Source: Flavobacteriales bacterium
GTDB lineage: Bacteria > Bacteroidota > Bacteroidia > Flavobacteriales_G > Salibacteraceae
NCBI GenBank assembly: GCA_003499525.1
Contig: DNTB01000002.1
Location: 1-16,120 of the forward strand
Reading direction: 5' to 3'
Length of the DNA: 16,120 nt
Notes under the pieces: generated by a model
The model's database searches: none
Seen by the model: the letters and a program-made list of their open reading frames with translations, nothing else
What the model was told of the DNA's origin: nothing
Made by a program: the position numbers and the translations under genes
Shown here: in pieces, positions 1 through 7,562 of the stretch
How the letters are laid out: each line of letters starts with the position of its first letter
Numbering within the stretch: the first letter of the stretch is position 1

Positions 1-212
1 ATGTACATCCCTGTATTCTCCATACATATTAGACAAGAACCCTTTTCAACACCCTGATTACACAACCATTGATCAAACTGCCTACACCCCTTGATCGAGT
101 TTTTGAACTGATTATGAGTCGGTTCTACATGACTCACATTCGAATCCAACAATACTGCGTCAAAAACATCCTTAGAAACATCGACCCCAACGTAATACCT
201 AAATTTGTTCAT
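1..212 (-). CDS. IS110-family transposase, N-terminal 70 residues (cut by window edge)
   Basis: Translating the reverse strand from base 212 gives 70 residues that begin MNKFRYYVGVDVSKDVFDAV and end in MENTGMY. These are the first two acidic blocks of the DEDD (RuvC-like) catalytic domain of IS110 recombinases: D11 in the GVDVSK motif and E65 in the E-x-TG-x-Y motif. The remaining two acidic residues and the C-terminal serine domain lie off the window. An in-frame ATG four codons upstream (base 224) is an alternative start; neither has a clear ribosome binding site. The enzyme would catalyse excision and insertion of the element, guided in characterised members by an RNA from the element's non-coding end. 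The visible reading frame is intact, with no frameshift or internal stop. Confidence 0.85.
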   Translation of the reverse strand, partial: MNKFRYYVGVDVSKDVFDAVLLDSNVSHVEPTHNQFKNSIKGCRQFDQWLCNQGVEKGSCLICMENTGMY

Positions 213-293
213 CCTATATTTCATTTATAGATTGACAAGCAATACTGTAATTCAATCGAACCCTTGATAATGAGCCTAAGAACTCTAATAACT

Positions 294-407
294 ATTTGAT
301 GCGTTCACAGTAAAACGGGTAAAGTACCACATCGGGGGATAAGCCTGAGAACTTTGCTGCCGCGAAGGTTCACTCTTCCCGTTGGCTTGTTAATCTGATT
401 ATCAAAT
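294..407 (-). ncRNA. Candidate IS110 bridge RNA / structured non-coding end
   Basis: This block lies directly upstream of the transposase gene, where IS110-group elements encode their guide (bridge) RNA. It is bracketed by ATTTGAT (294-300) and ATCAAAT (401-407). Nested inside are AACGGG (314-319) with CCCGTT (378-383), and AAAGT (321-325) with ACTTT (351-355). A competing small hairpin pairs GAAG (364-367) with CTTC (375-378). A 16-base motif at 339-354 recurs with 13 of 16 matches at 270-285, closer to the gene. The nested pairing is seen in the sequence. The role as a bridge RNA is inferred from family and position, and the transcript ends are unknown. Confidence 0.35.
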
Positions 408-542
408 AAAATTAAGATTCAAACCTAAAGACTGTCGCACGATTGTACCTTGATTCCGTAACTCCCAGAAAATCTTTTCAGGTTTGGTTGAGTTGGTCAA
501 TTGGAGATGTAAAATGAGTTGAGCTTGGATCATCTTTTTAAT

Positions 543-582
543 TATTTGGTCAATCCTTTCCATATAGCGTCATGACCAAATA
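543..582. repeat. Perfect 10-bp inverted repeat with 20-base spacer
   Basis: TATTTGGTCA (543-552) is the exact reverse complement of TGACCAAATA (573-582). A further copy of the left half core, TTGGTC at 593-598, can pair with GACCAA at 574-579, so the right arm has two possible partners. The repeat lies about 120 bases upstream of the ATG at 704. It could be a hairpin in the leader of that gene, a binding site for a dimeric regulator, or a remnant near the insertion sequence. Apart from this repeat, nothing gene-like is visible between 410 and 703. Confidence 0.4.
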
Positions 583-703
583 GAAATAGGAATTGGTCTT
601 GTTTGACAAGATAATCTTTGGTATTGGGGGTAATTTAGTGCTCGTATTCAACACGTACAAAAGTTCTTTAAACAGCAATATCAACCCCTTAAATTGGAAT
701 ATC

Positions 704-1447
704 ATGAACGCAACGACGAATTATCCGACCCTTAAAACCTTAGCCCTCATCTTTGGGCTGATCTTCAGCACAACTGCCCTTGCCGACAACAGCCTGGTAA
801 AAAACACAAAAGTTAAAAACGGACTCTACTTTCAAGTCCTTGTGACAGGCTACCAGCTTGACGACCATATTCTAAGTCAATTTGAAACCATTGAGCAGTT
901 TAAATCAGAAAACAGCAAGTTCAACTATCGGTTGGGCGTTTTTGCCAATTACAAAACTGCAAAAGCAGAGGCTAAAAGACTTAGGGAAAACAGTATCCCC
1001 GGGGCTTCAGTTTTACCTTTCTTCAACCATACTGAACTGACCATGAATGAAGCCATCATTCTCGCTTCAGACCAGTCTAAATACGAATCAGGATTCTCTG
1101 TTCAGGGGCAGGATGTGTCTGTAGAAGAACTGAACAGCCTGCTTTACAATAGCGGTCAGGGCGTTGAACTCACCTACCGCATCCATATGGGCACTTATCC
1201 CGACCCTGTTTCTAACGTTGACTATGCTCCTGAAGCTCATAGCATGGAAACTCAGGAAGGTTTCTTTACCCTTGTTTCCAACAACTTTGAAAGCAAAGGT
1301 GAAGCCATTACTTACCGTAAAGACTTACTGAACAAGGGATGCAACGAAGCATATGTGGTACCTTACCTCAATGGAAAAAGAATTTCTCTGCTGCTTGCAG
1401 AAACCATCTCAGAGCTAACCTTTTCGGATATGGCGCTCAACAACTAA
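704..1447 (+). CDS. Exported protein with two SPOR-like repeats
   Basis: The product is 247 residues from the ATG at 704. It opens with a clear Sec signal peptide: a short polar start, K11, the hydrophobic stretch LALIFGLIF, and a likely signal peptidase I cut after ALA (residue 27). The same frame stays open upstream to a TTG at 593, but starting there would bury the signal peptide, so 704 is preferred. The mature part contains two related units resembling SPOR-type repeats common in Bacteroidota: a YRLGVF...A-x-A-x-RLREN...VLPFFN segment and a later FTLVSN...A-x-x-YRKDLLNKG...VVPYLNGKRI segment. SPOR domains usually bind denuded peptidoglycan glycans; binding here is inferred. No catalytic motif was recognised. 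The gene stands alone, between an insertion sequence and a terminator. Confidence 0.7.
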   Translation: MNATTNYPTLKTLALIFGLIFSTTALADNSLVKNTKVKNGLYFQVLVTGYQLDDHILSQFETIEQFKSENSKFNYRLGVFANYKTAKAEAKRLRENSIPGASVLPFFNHTELTMNEAIILASDQSKYESGFSVQGQDVSVEELNSLLYNSGQGVELTYRIHMGTYPDPVSNVDYAPEAHSMETQEGFFTLVSNNFESKGEAITYRKDLLNKGCNEAYVVPYLNGKRISLLLAETISELTFSDMALNN

Positions 1448-1481
1448 AGCGGACACCTGCGATTCCTGATACCCAATTCCG

Positions 1482-1518
1482 AAAAAAAGACCCCGTCCCT
1501 TTCGCGGCGGGGTTTTTT
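1482..1518. terminator. Bidirectional intrinsic terminator between convergent genes
   Basis: ACCCCG (1490-1495) pairs with CGGGGT (1508-1513) around a 12-base loop. The stem is flanked by seven A residues on the left (1482-1488) and six T residues on the right (1513-1518), so it reads as a stem plus U-tract on both strands. It lies 34 bases after the stop of the plus-strand exported-protein gene. It also abuts the stop codon of the minus-strand spermidine-synthase-like gene (1517-1519). It probably ends both transcripts, including the long suf transcript. Confidence 0.85.
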
Positions 1519-2986
1519 ATTTGGTGCTAAGAAGATAACTTACTGGTGCATAATCGTCCCGAAGAACGAGCGCCTCTTCCAGACTTCCCGGGTCGATCTG
1601 ATGCTTTAAGTACCTCTGATAAAATGGACTGCCCGGATCAAAATTAAACGGCTCAGTTTTTTTTGACGCAACTACGATATGATTTTTCAGCCCCTGGCTT
1701 TCCTCTTCTTTGGACTCGAAAAGAAATACCTGCGGAAATACCGAACCAACCGTTTTCACCTGGCTTCGCACAAAATTAGCTCCGTACCCCTCCAAATCGC
1801 CAATTACATTGATCAGAATAACTCCATCGTCTGACAGTAAGTTGTAAATATCCTCATAGGATTCCTGAGTAGTTAGATACCACGGTACCGACAAAGGCGA
1901 TGTCAATGCATCATAAACTATTGCATCGTACTTTTTGTCCTGTACTTTCTGAAAATATCGTGCATCTTGATGATAAATAGTGGTCGTTTTCAGCGGTTCA
2001 AACTCAAAATAGGTCATTGCCAATTGGGTGACTTTGGGATCCAACTCAACAACATCCAACGCTTTGTCCGGAAATCGAGATTGAAAGTGCCTGGGGTAAG
2101 AATAACCTCCACCCCCGACCACGAGCAGGTTTTCAAATTCAGGAGCGAAGAATTCAAACAAATCATAGAACTGAGTATATCTGAATAGAAGACTGTCACT
2201 ATCATTCAACAGCATTCCTGAATTAATGTGTTCATTGATATACAAAAGACGTGTCTCTTGTCCTTTGTATTCCTGATCGCTTACAAAAACACGGGCATAT
2301 TCAGTATCAATATCTATATAGTCTCTATTCCGCCATGAGTTGTACAGGTTCATTATAAGAAGCAGGCCTAACCACACTCCTTGCTTCATCATCTCTTTTT
2401 TAGAGATAAACAAAACCAGTGACATCAGTACCAAAGCAAGAACCCATATCAACTGGTTAGTGCCAAACCAAATGATGAGAAAAAACCCACTAAAGAAGGT
2501 GCCTAATATGCTCCCCAGGGTTGAAACCGCATAAATAGATCCGGCACTATTTCCGGATTCTTCAACTTTCCGGACATCCAATCTTATAGCAAATGGACTG
2601 ACAAATGCCAACAAAAAAGAAGGTATAGAAAACAGAACAGTGGAACTCAAAATCGCCTTTATCACCAAAGGAATACTTAGAGATGTAACGAAGCTGAGAA
2701 AGACTCCCTTACCAAGGTTCATTATCAAAAACAAGGCAGCAACCAATGCAAGTACCCGAGCAAGAAATTGAATGGAGTGGTGCTTATCCGCAAGTTTTCC
2801 ACCGTACCAATACCCCAGTGACATAAAGGATAGAATCACACCTATGATAGCGGTCCAGACAATGGTAGATGAGCCAAGAAATGGAGCCAGAATTCGCGAC
2901 CCTACTATTTCAAATACCATCAGAACAAAGCCCGAGGTGAAAACTACGACCAGCAATTGGCCTCTCGAAACCGATTTTTGTTGCAT
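1517..2986 (-). CDS. Membrane-anchored spermidine synthase-like (SAM-fold) protein
   Basis: The 489-residue protein has two parts. Residues 10 to about 215 hold six or seven hydrophobic segments (for example LLVVVFTSGFVLMVF near 11-25, and others around 45-60, 76-92, 105-130, 150-175 and 178-194). Residues about 225-489 form a soluble Rossmann-type domain like that of spermidine synthases: glycine-rich GGGGY at 291-295, acidic VELD at 313-316, D341 in a QDAR motif, and D359 in YDA. This matches the multi-membrane-span 'fused MFS/spermidine synthase' group. The canonical GGG(D/E)G and D-S-T-D-P signatures are altered, so aminopropyl transfer to putrescine is not assured. It starts 73 bases after the DUF2480 gene with no clear terminator or promoter between them, so it may be the last gene of the suf transcript. 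Confidence 0.8.
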   Translation of the reverse strand: MQQKSVSRGQLLVVVFTSGFVLMVFEIVGSRILAPFLGSSTIVWTAIIGVILSFMSLGYWYGGKLADKHHSIQFLARVLALVAALFLIMNLGKGVFLSFVTSLSIPLVIKAILSSTVLFSIPSFLLAFVSPFAIRLDVRKVEESGNSAGSIYAVSTLGSILGTFFSGFFLIIWFGTNQLIWVLALVLMSLVLFISKKEMMKQGVWLGLLLIMNLYNSWRNRDYIDIDTEYARVFVSDQEYKGQETRLLYINEHINSGMLLNDSDSLLFRYTQFYDLFEFFAPEFENLLVVGGGGYSYPRHFQSRFPDKALDVVELDPKVTQLAMTYFEFEPLKTTTIYHQDARYFQKVQDKKYDAIVYDALTSPLSVPWYLTTQESYEDIYNLLSDDGVILINVIGDLEGYGANFVRSQVKTVGSVFPQVFLFESKEEESQGLKNHIVVASKKTEPFNFDPGSPFYQRYLKHQIDPGSLEEALVLRDDYAPVSYLLSTK

Positions 2987-3059
2987 AGAATGAACGACCT
3001 AAATTAGGCTCCGTTCTAGTTCCGAAGTATCTTAATCAAATGAAGTTATTTACAGGTTT

Positions 3060-3569
3060 TCAGCCTCTCTTTTTGTACACGGGAACGGTTGAGCAGGGCT
3101 CTCCAAACATAAGGCTGCGCACGCAAGGCATTAATCTGGCCGTTAAATCAGCATACACTCCTTCAGGAATAAAAAGGGAACCACACCCTTTTACAATCAC
3201 TTTTTTATCCTGATAATCCTTCCAGTCCATCTGATTGAAAATCTCTTTCCAGATATTCATTTCCAATTCAACACGAGAACCAAAAACTACCCTTGAGTCA
3301 ACATCGGCTAAGTATTTAGCTAAGAGCATGAATGCCCATGTGGGTATTATAGAATCTTCAGTACCCTCAACAGCTACCCAGACTTCTCTATATTTCTCCC
3401 AGTCGGTGGCGGCAAGTGCTTCACGAAAGGGCTTTTCACGTAAAATAGGATCGGGGTGCACCCAATCCATAATCCTAACAACTTGCTTTTTGGGGTGGGT
3501 ATACCACTGACCTAAGTCGAGTTGAACAACTCCGCTCTTTTCTACACGATTTACAATGGCCTCTTCCAT
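3060..3569 (-). CDS. DUF2480 family protein at the end of the suf operon
   Basis: The 169-residue soluble protein is recognised as the DUF2480 family of Bacteroidota from its N-terminal V-x-LDL segment, the I-M-D-W-V-H motif with a following PILREKPFREAL, and the central W-VAVEGTEDSIIPTWA region. It has no signal peptide or membrane segment. Its function is unknown. Its ATG overlaps the stop of the SufT-like gene by one base (TGATG), which implies co-expression and probably translational coupling with Fe-S assembly genes. Two cysteines near the C-terminus (in MPCVRS and EPCSTVP) and one in KGCGSL could be metal ligands, but that is speculative. The family call is confident; the role is inference from context only. 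Confidence 0.85.
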   Translation of the reverse strand: MEEAIVNRVEKSGVVQLDLGQWYTHPKKQVVRIMDWVHPDPILREKPFREALAATDWEKYREVWVAVEGTEDSIIPTWAFMLLAKYLADVDSRVVFGSRVELEMNIWKEIFNQMDWKDYQDKKVIVKGCGSLFIPEGVYADLTARLMPCVRSLMFGEPCSTVPVYKKRG

Positions 3570-3880
3570 CAGTACATTCCTAATTCCATCATCGCTTCCT
3601 CACTCAGCATGTCTTTGGTCCATGGCGGATCGAAGGTGAGATCCACACTCGATTTATTTACGATCTCGATCAGGCCCACCTTTTCTTCCACCTCAGCCGG
3701 AAGAGACTCTGCTACCGGACAATTCGGAGAGGTGAGTGTCATTAAAATGTTGACATCATAATTATCCAGAATTTTAATGTCGTAAATCAATCCAAGCTCA
3801 TATATATCCACAGGTATCTCAGGGTCATAGATGGTCTTGATTACCTTGATGATTTCTTTTTCTAATATTCTCTTTTCCAT
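3569..3880 (-). CDS. sufT: SUF-associated MIP18/DUF59 family protein (SufT-like)
   Basis: The 103-residue protein is a stand-alone MIP18 (DUF59) domain. Family hallmarks are visible: DPEIPVDIYELGLIYDI near residues 19-35, MTLTSPNCP with its conserved cysteine in the middle, and FDPPWTKDMLSEEA near the C-terminus. Members act late in Fe-S cluster maturation, helping deliver clusters to target apoproteins; SufT in other bacteria is needed under high Fe-S demand. It starts one base after the sufE stop, and its own stop overlaps the DUF2480 start. The length is normal for the single-domain SUF type. The family is clear, but the exact partner proteins cannot be read from sequence. Confidence 0.9.
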   Translation of the reverse strand: MEKRILEKEIIKVIKTIYDPEIPVDIYELGLIYDIKILDNYDVNILMTLTSPNCPVAESLPAEVEEKVGLIEIVNKSSVDLTFDPPWTKDMLSEEAMMELGMY

Positions 3881-3881
3881 T

Positions 3882-4328
3882 TTAGCCCTCCGCTTCTTCC
3901 TTTGCCCGATGGGCCAATGCCATCAATTTTATCTTGTTAACCATCGCATTCAGGCCGTTTGCCCTGTTCGGAGACAAATGTGCCTGCAGTCCAATTTCGT
4001 CCAGAGCATAAAGTTCTTCGGTAGCAATATCGATGGGTCGCTGTCCTGAAAAAATCCTCAATAAAAGCCCCACAATACCTTTCGTGATAATAGCATCCGA
4101 ATCTGCCTCGAAGTGCAGAAGGCCGTTGTTCATTTCCGAAACCACCCAAACATTGGACTGACATCCCCGAACCAGATTCTCTTCCGTTTTTAGCTCTTCG
4201 GGTAAGCCCTTGAGGCTTTTACCGAACTCGATGATTTCCTCGTACTTATCCATCCACTCTTCAAAAAAGGAGAAATCCTCTACAATTTCTTTTTGGATTT
4301 CTTCCATAGTCTTCATCGGTTCTCCCAT
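3882..4328 (-). CDS. sufE: SufE sulfur-transfer protein
   Basis: The 148-residue cytoplasmic protein is the partner of the cysteine desulfurase SufS. It accepts the persulfide sulfur from SufS on its own cysteine and passes it to SufB. The acceptor is C56 in the characteristic LVRGCQSNVWV motif. The length and fold-defining segments (F-D-K-YEEIIEFGKSLKGLP, then L-A-HLSPNRANGLNAMVNKI) match SufE. The start at 4328 overlaps the sufS stop by one base (TAATG), which supports that start over the in-frame ATGs at codons 5 and 8. The overlap also fits stoichiometric production of the SufS-SufE pair. Confidence 0.95.
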   Translation of the reverse strand: MGEPMKTMEEIQKEIVEDFSFFEEWMDKYEEIIEFGKSLKGLPEELKTEENLVRGCQSNVWVVSEMNNGLLHFEADSDAIITKGIVGLLLRIFSGQRPIDIATEELYALDEIGLQAHLSPNRANGLNAMVNKIKLMALAHRAKEEAEG

Positions 4329-5548
4329 TAACTCAACATTTTTAGAGCTCTATTCAGAGCATTTACCATTATCTCCACTTCCTCTTCCGTATTATATACC
4401 GCAAAAGAAGCTCGTATAGTTCCTCTTATTCCGTAGCGATCCATTAAAGGCTCTGTACAATGATGCCCAGTGCGAACCGCAATGCCCAACTGATCTAGAA
4501 TTACTCCTACATCATACGCACTAACACCGTCTACAAGAAAGGATACCACACCGGCTTTCTCTGGAGCAGTTCCAATAAGACGAATTCCTTCAATATTCTT
4601 TAGCGCATTCGTTAGTTTGTTTTCCAGTCGCTCCTCAACATCGCTAATATGCTGAATATCAGTTTCCCGAATAAAATCAATAGCTGCATGAAGCCCAATG
4701 GCGCCCGCCATATTGGGTGTTCCGCCTTCAAACTTGAAGGGCAATTCCGCATAGGTTGATTTCTCGATGCTTACCCTTGAAATCATCTCTCCCCCACCGT
4801 GGTAAGGAGGAATGGTATTAAGTAAATTCTTTTTTCCGTAGAGGAAACCAATCCCCGTTGGCCCGTACATTTTATGGCCGCTTGCTGCATAGAAATCTGC
4901 GTCAATGTTTTGTACATCTACCTTCAGGTGAGGTGTAGATTGGGCCCCGTCAATTACGACATAGGCTCCGACCTGATGAGCAGCATGCGCCATCTCTTTA
5001 ACAGGGTTGATGGTACCCAAGGTATTGGACACATGACCAACTGCAAATATTTTGGTTCGCTTTGACAGCAGATTTTTAAAAGACTCCTGATCCAGCTGAC
5101 CGTCTTCCGTAACTTCTACTGCTTTAATTACTGCTCCTTTTTCCTGTGCAATCATCTGCCAGGGAACTAAGTTGGAGTGATGCTCCATGAATGTGACCAG
5201 GATTTCGTCACCTTCATTCAAAATTTGACGCCCGAGTGTTTGTGCAACCAGGTTAATCCCTTCGGTGGCCCCCCGGGTAAAGATAATTTCGCTAGCTGAT
5301 TCAGCATTAATGAACTCCGCTACAGCCAACCTGGCATCCTCATACATCATTGTCGCTTCCTGGCTCAATGCATGAACGCCTCGATGGATATTCGCGTGGT
5401 GGTTTCTATAATAGTTGTCAATGGCATTAATGACCTGAATGGGTTTTTGACTGGAAGCAGCGTTATCAAAGTACACCAAAGGTTTCCCGTTCACCTCGCG
5501 ACGGAGTATCGGAAACGAAGAACGGATGTCAGACGCGGTCTTGATCAT
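4328..5548 (-). CDS. sufS: Cysteine desulfurase SufS (PLP-dependent)
   Basis: The 406-residue group II cysteine desulfurase converts L-cysteine to L-alanine and leaves a persulfide on the enzyme. The PLP-binding lysine is K226 in ASGHKMYGPTG, and the persulfide cysteine is C364 in RTGHHCTEP; both fall at the same numbers as in the E. coli enzyme. Other hallmarks are FDNAASSQKP near residue 27, TRGATEGIN near 91, and VIDGAQSTPH near 198. The length is typical. It overlaps the sufD stop and the sufE start by one base each. In this operon it is the sulfur source for cluster building on SufBCD. Confidence 0.97.
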   Translation of the reverse strand: MIKTASDIRSSFPILRREVNGKPLVYFDNAASSQKPIQVINAIDNYYRNHHANIHRGVHALSQEATMMYEDARLAVAEFINAESASEIIFTRGATEGINLVAQTLGRQILNEGDEILVTFMEHHSNLVPWQMIAQEKGAVIKAVEVTEDGQLDQESFKNLLSKRTKIFAVGHVSNTLGTINPVKEMAHAAHQVGAYVVIDGAQSTPHLKVDVQNIDADFYAASGHKMYGPTGIGFLYGKKNLLNTIPPYHGGGEMISRVSIEKSTYAELPFKFEGGTPNMAGAIGLHAAIDFIRETDIQHISDVEERLENKLTNALKNIEGIRLIGTAPEKAGVVSFLVDGVSAYDVGVILDQLGIAVRTGHHCTEPLMDRYGIRGTIRASFAVYNTEEEVEIMVNALNRALKMLS

Positions 5549-6795
5549 TATTTCTGCATTTGACTGAACTTCTTCTGTAACAGGTGGTCTAAATATTCCT
5601 GAAGACAGATTTGCTCAATCCCATTAATGGCTTCACGAATAAAGGCGCTGACCAACATGAGTTCCGCATCTCTTCTTGGAATTCCTCTGGTCATCGCATA
5701 GTACAAAGCATCCTGATCCAACTGTCCGGTAGTACTTCCGTGCGAGCATTTTACGTCATCGGCATATATTTCCAATTGCGGTCTGGAATAGGCCGTGGCA
5801 TCATCGGTTAAAACGATGTTTTTATTGGATTGATAAGCATTGGTCCGCTGCGCATCCGGTTGCACATATATGATACCGTTGAAAATACCTTCCGATTTGT
5901 CCGTCAGGACTCCTTTGAAGTTCTGCGAAGAATTAGATTGACCTGCTTTATGATTCATGACCACCCTAATATCGGATTGTTCTCGTCCGTTCAGCATGTA
6001 GCTTCCAAATAGATTGGTTTCACATCCTTCTTCCTCAATATCAATGTGTAAGGTGTTTCTGATCATTCGTCCTCCGAAGATGAAATGCCCGGTGGTATAG
6101 CGGCTGTTCTTATGCTGCTCGACGAAATGATTGCGCACTACATGCTCTTCCGCCATGCTCGTGATGGCACAATGGTGTTGCACTTCGGCGGATTCTCTCA
6201 ACCTGGTTATTACATGGGTATTGTAGAGACCTTCATCTGAAGACTCCAAATACATCTCCACAATGCTGACCGAGGAACCTTTTGCAGCATCAATAACAAA
6301 CCTTGATGCACAGTACCCGGAGTTACCCTGTCGTGCGTGAATGATGAATACAGGCTTGTCTATATGAGAGTCCTCTGGTATTCTGAAAATAACCTCTGTA
6401 GTAAAGGTTGCCGTATTGTAGAGTGCAAAAATGTTCTTAATAGAAGGCTCTATTCCGTTCTCAGGTACACTGGTATGGGCTTTTATCTCCAGCCAGCTTC
6501 CATCAGGGATCACGCTTAATTTATGATTGAATTGGCCGTTCACCAACACCACAGAGTACGAGTCTCCGATCATACGCATTACCGCTTCCGGTAACTCATA
6601 ACTCACAGGTTCGATCCTCTTGTATGATTTCTTGAGCAGAGACCCTACTTTAGAATATCTCCAATCTTCTTGTTTTCGGGCGGGAATGACAACAAATCTG
6701 GCATGTTCCAAGAATTTTTCGTACTCACTAACCTCAAAAGCATTCTCTGCACTAAACAGCTCGGGCAGCTTAATATCAACTAAAGTTTCACTCAT
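5548..6795 (-). CDS. sufD: SufD, scaffold subunit of the SufBCD complex
   Basis: The 415-residue protein carries the SufB/SufD beta-helix core, following an N-terminal region with the family's QEDWRYSKVGSLLKK segment (near 42-56). The C-terminal C-S-H-G motif has C350 and H352, corresponding to the conserved cysteine and histidine used at the SufB-SufD interface, followed by TTGQLD and a final helical region. Together with SufB and two SufC ATPases it forms the scaffold where Fe-S clusters are assembled. The start is two bases after the sufC stop. The sequence is intact, and the length is close to that of E. coli SufD. Confidence 0.96.
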   Translation of the reverse strand: MSETLVDIKLPELFSAENAFEVSEYEKFLEHARFVVIPARKQEDWRYSKVGSLLKKSYKRIEPVSYELPEAVMRMIGDSYSVVLVNGQFNHKLSVIPDGSWLEIKAHTSVPENGIEPSIKNIFALYNTATFTTEVIFRIPEDSHIDKPVFIIHARQGNSGYCASRFVIDAAKGSSVSIVEMYLESSDEGLYNTHVITRLRESAEVQHHCAITSMAEEHVVRNHFVEQHKNSRYTTGHFIFGGRMIRNTLHIDIEEEGCETNLFGSYMLNGREQSDIRVVMNHKAGQSNSSQNFKGVLTDKSEGIFNGIIYVQPDAQRTNAYQSNKNIVLTDDATAYSRPQLEIYADDVKCSHGSTTGQLDQDALYYAMTRGIPRRDAELMLVSAFIREAINGIEQICLQEYLDHLLQKKFSQMQK

Positions 6796-6797
6796 CC

Positions 6798-7553
6798 TCA
6801 GACGGTTTCCAGTTCAGATTTTATCCAATCATACCCCTTGTGCTCCAGCTCAAGCGCTAATTCTTTAGTTCCGGATTTCACTATTCTTCCGTCGTACAGA
6901 ACATGAACAAAATCAGGAACGATGTAGTCCAGGAGTCTTTGGTAATGGGTAATCACTAAAAAAGCGTTATCCCTGGATCGCAATTGGTTTACCCCGTCAG
7001 CAACCACTTTCAGGGCATCGATATCGAGTCCACTATCGGTTTCGTCAAGTATGGCAAACTTTGGGTTGAGCATCGCCATTTGAAAGATTTCGTTTCGCTT
7101 TTTCTCACCACCCGAAAAACCTTCATTCACCGAGCGGTTAGCAAGTTTGCCCGTCAGCCCTAATAACTCTTGCTTTTCCTTTACAAGATCGAGCATTTCT
7201 CTTGCTTTTAGCGGTTCCAAACCCCGGTATTCTCTGATGCTGTTGAGCGCTGTTTTTATAAAATTGATATTGCTGACTCCCGGAATTTCAACTGGGTATT
7301 GGAATGCTAAAAAGATTCCTTCCCCGGCACGCTCATCTATTTCCATTTCCAGTAAATCCTTTCCATTAAAATCGACGGTTCCCTGTGTCACCTCAAAATC
7401 TTCTTTTCCGGCAAGAACGGATGCTAATGTGCTTTTTCCAGTTCCATTGGGCCCCATGATGGCATGCACTTCGCCGGCATTAATTTCGAGATTAAGGCCT
7501 TGAAGAATCTTGTGGTCTTCCACCTGTGCGTGGAGGTTGTTTATTTTAATCAT
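6798..7553 (-). CDS. sufC: SufC, ABC-type ATPase of the SufBCD complex
   Basis: The 251-residue cytoplasmic ABC ATPase has a Walker A GPNGTGKST at residues 34-42. The signature is of the SufC form, FSGGEKKR, around 146-153. The Walker B segment FAILDETDSGLD has D170 and E171, and the switch histidine is H203. The length and the GEKKR signature separate it from ABC transporter ATPases. ATP binding drives a conformational change in SufB-SufD during cluster assembly. The start follows the sufB stop by nine bases, with no recognisable Shine-Dalgarno sequence, as is usual for Bacteroidota. Confidence 0.97.
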   Translation of the reverse strand: MIKINNLHAQVEDHKILQGLNLEINAGEVHAIMGPNGTGKSTLASVLAGKEDFEVTQGTVDFNGKDLLEMEIDERAGEGIFLAFQYPVEIPGVSNINFIKTALNSIREYRGLEPLKAREMLDLVKEKQELLGLTGKLANRSVNEGFSGGEKKRNEIFQMAMLNPKFAILDETDSGLDIDALKVVADGVNQLRSRDNAFLVITHYQRLLDYIVPDFVHVLYDGRIVKSGTKELALELEHKGYDWIKSELETV

Positions 7554-7562
7554 TTCTTAAGG

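Larger units (their letters stand above)
1..410 (-). mobile_element. Left (5') end of an IS110-family insertion sequence, partial
   Basis: The segment contains the start of an IS110-type transposase gene on the minus strand and the non-coding stretch upstream of it. IS110 elements lack the usual terminal inverted repeats, so the outer boundary cannot be read directly; 410 is a working limit, set just outside the structured block at 294-407. The rest of the element lies beyond the left edge of the window. No flanking target duplication is expected for this family. The identity of the element is well supported by the protein, but its right limit is a guess. Confidence 0.5.

Noticed and set aside
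232..610. TTGACAAG repeated at 232-239 and 603-610 as possible element ends
   Set aside because: An 8-base direct repeat over this distance is easily chance, and IS110 elements do not leave such duplications in a predictable form.
593..703. N-terminal extension of the exported protein gene from a TTG at 593
   Set aside because: It would add 37 residues ahead of a clean Sec signal peptide that begins at the ATG at 704.
1339..1530. Overlapping plus-strand frame of 63 codons
   Set aside because: It is out of frame inside the exported-protein gene and runs through the terminator; it has no protein-like features.
7147..7503. 118-codon frame antisense to sufC
   Set aside because: It lies wholly opposite a highly conserved ABC ATPase and is serine/proline/lysine rich without any motif; it is a shadow of the coding strand.
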